Shown in pieces: positions 59,731 to 64,000 of a DNA stretch of 64,000 bases. A model generated the notes under the pieces. The model was given only the letters and a program-made list of their open reading frames with translations, ran no database searches and was not told where the DNA came from. Source of the stretch: Psococerastis gibbosa (Eukaryota; Arthropoda; Insecta; Psocodea; Psocidae). The first letter of the stretch is position 1; each line of letters opens with the position of its first letter. The stretch is taken from NCBI GenBank assembly GCA_963971405.1, contig OZ020488.1:22215089-22279088 (forward strand). Direction: 5' to 3'. The position numbers and the translations under genes are program-made.

Positions 59731-61140
59731 GTCATTTGCGAAGCCGGGGAGTAGCCGCCAGTTGGGGAATTACTAGCAGTTGTATAGTAGTGACGACAAT
59801 GTGACGTCATTTCAAGTTCATCAATGTGTGCTGACGTTTCGGCTCTTGTACCCACAGATGAAAACACCAACATTTGTTTATTTATTTTTTAATATTTCCA
59901 TTTTTTATGCAAAAACATATTGTATTATTTTTATTAGCTATAAGTTACCATATTTCGCATACATTGCATATTTTATTTTTACGACTAGTTATAGTTGCCT
60001 ATTTAAATTGATGCTTCACTATAAAAGGATACATTGAAAATTATGAATGGGCAAAAACGAAATTAAATTGAAAGGAAAAAGAAACAAAAACTCTTGACTG
60101 ACCCTCTGGGGGAAAATGAGAACCATTGAAGCTGGAAACAGTCGGAAAAACAATGCCACAATGACTGCGAGACAAAAAGAAAGCCGCCATCTTGAACGCG
60201 GATTGCAACATCTTTGTTCTCTGCAATTATAAGTCATTACCAAGCCCTTGCTGTTGCCTTGTGTGAACGCTCTTTTGTCTCCATTCCAAGAGGTTCAAGG
60301 GGTAGAACAAAGAGCTTTTCAAAAAAATTCACCGCTGAAAAGGCTCAGCGATAGTCAAGAGCTGCGTCTGTTGGAGTTTTTTTGTTATTCTCTGGTGAGA
60401 GATCGTTATTATGTATTTACTGTTGCTGCTAAATGAGAATTTACAAGTATAGTGGTAGCTTTAATATAAAGTCAGCCAGATGTGTGTATTTCGGTCGCAT
60501 ATACATTGAAGATGGACGCCGATCTAATTTTCCTGAAACACTAGCTTTGTCTCCTAACTAATGAGCTAATAGAGAAATAGACTGCACCTTCACTGTACGT
60601 GAAATTTCTCTATCCAATACACGATTTGATGGAGCCGTTGTCGATGGTTTCCTCATCAGCTGTGGAAGATTTCTTTAATAGTTTAACAGAGAAACTGGAG
60701 ATGTTTCATTGTTTGGATGTCTTGGAGGATGGATGGTAACAGTTTGGAATTCAGCTCGAATCAAAATCGACCACGGTCCATTAGCCACGCTGCTCCTGTT
60801 CCACCACCTGACCCCGTGAATGCCTTTGAGTATTAGCAATATACCTATATAATAGCATTCACGTTGGCTTAGTGGTGGAGATGGCTCTGTGCTTGCCCGG
60901 TCAGGGCGAGCGGGTCAATGGCCCGGGCCCCGGGGCCCATGAGTAAGGTTGGGGCCCGCAGCGTATTGCTGAAATACCTGACCGGCCCAATGAATATATT
61001 ACCGGTAACGCTTTTTTTTTGACTGATAAAAACAAAACAATAGCGTTAATCACACTTAAATATTTTATTCGATAATTCGGTAATGCATATTGATTAAAAG
61101 ATAATAATAGGCTACAATAATAGCGCTAATAGCATTGATT

Positions 61141-61313
61141 AAGCCATCCCAGCAGAGTTAGGAGCCCTCTATTACACTAAACTAGGAGACTCGGGACCGC
61201 CTGCTTTGCATGCCCTCCGAAGCATGGCCAGAAAATTTAGCAAGTGTGGGGCTCGAACCAGCAACCTTTGGGGTGAAAGTTACAGTCTGTAAGACTACTC
61301 TATACATGTCCTA
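61141..61313 (-). repeat. tRNA-derived SINE, minus strand
   Basis: The reverse strand contains GGACATGTATAGAGTAGTCT, GCTGGTTCGAGCCCCACAC, the CCATGCTTCGGAGGGCATGC body and CAGGCGGTCCCGAG. The tail end is decayed (AAGCCATCCCAGCAGAGTTA on the plus strand). Confidence 0.7.
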
Positions 61314-62406
61314 GGACCTAGTGTGTGTTTTGGGCCAAGCGGCCCCAGGCCCACTTATTCTTTATACGGCCCTGCCAGTCTGCCATATGTCTGTGCTATT
61401 CCACACCGACATTCATCCCTAATTCTGAGGTACTGAAGTGAATAGATGCAGAAGCCGAGTTTCTGATGACGGTTAAGAAACGGAAACTAACACATTTCGG
61501 TATTGCAATGAGAAACGAAAAATATCGCCTTTTGAATGCAATAATCCCAGGGAAGATAGAAGGACTGAGGGCCCCTGCAGAAGAAGAACATCCTGGCTGA
61601 AAAACCTGAGGCAGTGCTTTGGCAAGAGCACGACTTCCCTGTACGGAGCAGCAGTCTCCAAGGTCCAAATTGCCATGATGATCACCAAACGTCAATAAAA
61701 GAGGTTTTTAAAGAAGAAGAATTCATCCGTATGTCATTCTACTAGTACGTATAAGCAGAGAAATATTCCACAACAAATGAGGAAAATCTGAGTATAAACA
61801 TTTTAAAGAATACTATAAGAAAAACTCATAAAACTGAGAATTTATAAATAGACGGAGGTTGGAAAATGGTGTTTGTGTTTCGACAGGTAGAAATACCCTT
61901 CAGAAGGAGAACGAACGAAAATTCAAAAAAGGGATTTTCTTTGAGTTGGCGTCAGGGGAAAAGGTAACCGCAATCACGCTAATCTCCCCACTCGATTTTC
62001 CCCCTTGGACGACAGTTTGTTGTAGAAAACTGACGTGAGCAGCTATCTAGGGTGTAGTGGGGTAAATATAAAAGCTTGGAGCTTAGATAAGGGACGGAGA
62101 GCCATCTGACTGTCAAGCTGTGAATTGCTGAGCTTTTGCTGTTGCTTCGTGCTAGCAGCACTTCTGTTTCGATTTTCACCACTTTTCCTTTTGTATTCAT
62201 CAGCGGATATGGAACGTATAGTAGATATTGGCCACCCCTAGTTTACCTCAAAATCAATCAGTTTTTATTTATTTTTTTATTTAATTTACTACGCAAGTTA
62301 TTAAAGTTGTAGAGTCACAAGCGCATATACTGGATTTATTGGGAATGAAACACAACAGAAGTTCGATCAAATTATATCGTCACAAAAGTATACGATGTAC
62401 CTAGAT

Positions 62407-63107
62407 CAGTGGTTCCCAACCAGTGACGGTCTGCAGACCACTGTGGCCTACAATGTGTCGCTGTTGACCGCCTTAAATCTATTATTATTTTTTTTTATAA
62501 GCATTTCAAGGATATCACTATACAAGTATTTAGTTTACAGTATGACTTTAATGGCAAACCGGAGTCGCCGATATTCCATTTCTGTGCAAACTTCTATTCC
62601 TCATGAAATATCGAACGTAGAACAAATGAAAAAATGCTGAGTCACAAGAAGAATTTTTCTCTCCTAATTTTGATATATAGTATGTTGCAATCATCAATAC
62701 CGATCGGCTATAGTTAGTGAACTTGATACGCAAAAAATAACGGTCACTCAGGAGTTCAAGTTGAAGGAGTTCATCAACTGTGGCGAATTGGGGTTAGTTA
62801 AGGTCACATACTATGTATCAAAATTAGGAGAAAAAATTCTTCTTGCGACTCTGTATTTTTTCATTGTTCTGCGTTCCATATTTAATAAGATATTGAAGTT
62901 TGAACAGAAAATGGAATATGGGCGACTCCGGTTGGCCCTTAATGTTTGTGTGAAACTTGGGCACGTATGTTTTTATCAAGTTGTTGTATTCCCGACCTAA
63001 TGTTCTTGCTAAAATAGCAACTCTTAAGTCACATGCAGGCATCCATTCGCGCGGACCAATTGCCAGGGTCTTGCGGTGGTCCGTGGACCACCGGTTGGGA
63101 ACCACTG
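62407..63107. mobile_element. hAT-type fold-back element, 701 bp
   Basis: The ends CAGTGGTTCCCAACC and GGTTGGGAACCACTG are perfect 15-bp hAT-type repeats, flanked by ACCTAGAT (62399-62406) and ACCTAAAT (63108-63115). A large internal symmetry pairs about 62550-62690 with about 62800-62945. The short ORFs inside come from this symmetry and are not transposase. Confidence 0.88.
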
Positions 63108-63242
63108 ACCTAAATTGACAGCAACAACATAATAGTAATATAAAAAAATTAACTGAAGTGCATGCCACGGAGCCGTGGAGGAATCCATCCTCAAAATGCG
63201 TCATTCCTTCCCAGATACTTATTTTTTAAGGGCTTCCTTTAG

Positions 63243-63597
63243 GCGCCCTTTCCACCGACCGGCTGGGGCTATTTACAAAAACAGTGACGTGGTAGCAGAC
63301 ATTCAAGACTTAGGCGGGGTTTCCACCGACCTCGCATTGCAGAATTGACGGAAATGTTTACTTTCCTCCATGCTATAGTTAAAATTGATCAATGATCATA
63401 CAGTAAAATCACTAACAAACAAACTAAAATTAAAAAATGGCGTCATGGGATATGTTAAGTACAAACATTTTAATAGATTTCTATAAAAAGAAAAATTCTG
63501 ATTTCCGTCAATGTCATTTGCATTCTGCAATGCGAGGTCGGTGGAAACGCTACCTAAGTCTTGAATGTCTGCTACCACGTCACCGTTTTTGTAAATA
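63243..63597. mobile_element. Harbinger-like composite MITE, start of expanded array
   Basis: After TTA at 63240-63242, GGCGCCCTTTCCACCGACC opens the outer arm. The inner terminus GGCGGGGTTTCCACCGACCT follows, then the family interior with GATCAATGATCATACAGTAA. The right arms come next, but instead of closing the outer terminus the sequence jumps back to GCGTCATGGGATATG at 63598. Confidence 0.75.
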
Positions 63598-64000
63598 GCG
63601 TCATGGGATATGTTAAGTACAAACATTTTAATACATTTCTATAAAAAGAAAAATTCTGATTTCCGTCAATGTCATTTGCATTCTGCAATGCGAGGTCGGT
63701 GGAAACGCTACCTAAGTCTTGAATGTCTGCTACCACGTCACCGTTTTTGTAAATAGCGTCATGGGATATGTTAAGTACAAACATTTTAATACATTTCTAT
63801 AAAAAGAAAAATTCTGATTTCCGTCAATGTCATTTGCATTCTGCAATGCGAGGTCGGTGGAAACGCTACCCTAAGTCTTGAATGTCTGCTACCACGTCAC
63901 CGTTTTTGTAAATAGCGTCATGGGATATGTTAAGTACAAACATTTTAATAGATTTCTATAAAAAGAAAAATTCTGATTTCCGTCAATGTCATTTGCATTC
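63439..64000. repeat. Tandem array of about 158 bp derived from the MITE arm
   Basis: Units start at 63439, 63598, 63756 and 63915 with GCGTCATGGGATATGTTAAG. The spacings are 159, 158 and 159, and the units are nearly the same. Each unit runs through TTTCCGTCAATGTCATTTGC, GCAATGCGAGGTCGGTGGAA and CTACCACGTCACCGTTTTTG. The array continues past the window edge. The ORFs read through these units are not genes. Confidence 0.9.

Larger units (their letters stand above)
42521..64000. other. Sequence upstream of the ETS promoter, no host gene seen
   Basis: Apart from the listed repeats I see no exon with both coding potential and splice sites. Unexplained stretches include 43.4-44.3, 45.4-46.9, 47.5-48.1, 48.5-49.5, 50.1-50.6, 52.7-53.9, 54.3-55.7, 57.2-57.9, 58.2-59.4, 59.8-61.1 and 61.4-62.4 kb. 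A long poly(T) run lies at about 46.86 kb. A Pointed-domain exon of a longer ETS isoform would be expected further upstream but is not visible. Confidence 0.45.

Noticed and set aside
62395..63204. Several ORFs of 60-126 codons as a possible transposase remnant
   Set aside because: They fall in a symmetrical non-coding hAT fold-back element and show no catalytic or zinc-finger motif.
63396..63784. Two similar minus-strand ORFs sharing the same N-terminal peptide
   Set aside because: They are translations of the 158-bp tandem units and the MITE arm; the same peptide recurs because the DNA does.

Overview
The window is eukaryotic: AT-rich, intron-bearing and repeat-dense, with no operons and no long intact ORFs. 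The one recognisable host gene is on the minus strand. It is an ERG/FLI1-type ETS transcription factor whose wording is closest, from memory, to arthropod Ets65A, so an arthropod (probably insect) genome is the best guess. The species cannot be fixed from sequence alone.

Layout. The gene runs from about 42.15 kb down to 6.77 kb in six coding exons: 42154-42082, 40060-40010, 17845-17798, 13511-13322, 10619-10411 and 6934-6774. All splice phases agree and the exons join to a 732-nt frame (243 aa plus stop). Exons 4 and 5 hold the whole ETS DNA-binding domain, and exon 6 holds the Ser/Tyr/His-rich C-terminus. Two in-frame micro-exons (51 and 48 nt) lie upstream of the domain. The first coding exon sits just downstream of a GC-rich stretch with a GC box, an inverted CCAAT box and an ETS-like site, which I read as an internal promoter for a short isoform without a Pointed domain. 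Introns are large; the one between the two micro-exons is 22 kb.

The rest is mostly small non-autonomous transposons. Many are hAT-type MITEs with CA...TG termini and 8-bp target duplications; most of these carry a G run near one end and a C run near the other. Others are PIF/Harbinger-like MITEs (GGCG termini, 3-bp TWA duplications), long fold-back elements, a tRNA-derived SINE family ending in (ATTT)n, a separate tRNA-like fold-back repeat, and 3'-terminal LINE scraps. Nested insertions at 14.8-15.5 kb and 39.3-39.9 kb give relative ages. At the right edge (63.44-64.0 kb) the arm of a Harbinger-like composite has become a tandem array of about 158 bp.

Unexplained coding-like material lies inside the 22-kb intron: a broken plus-strand frame at 31.24-31.70 kb and an unrecognised 191-codon ORF at 33.23-33.80 kb. 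I find no CRISPR array, no rRNA gene and no intact transposase or reverse transcriptase. No Pointed-domain exon or second host gene is visible from 42.2 to 64 kb.
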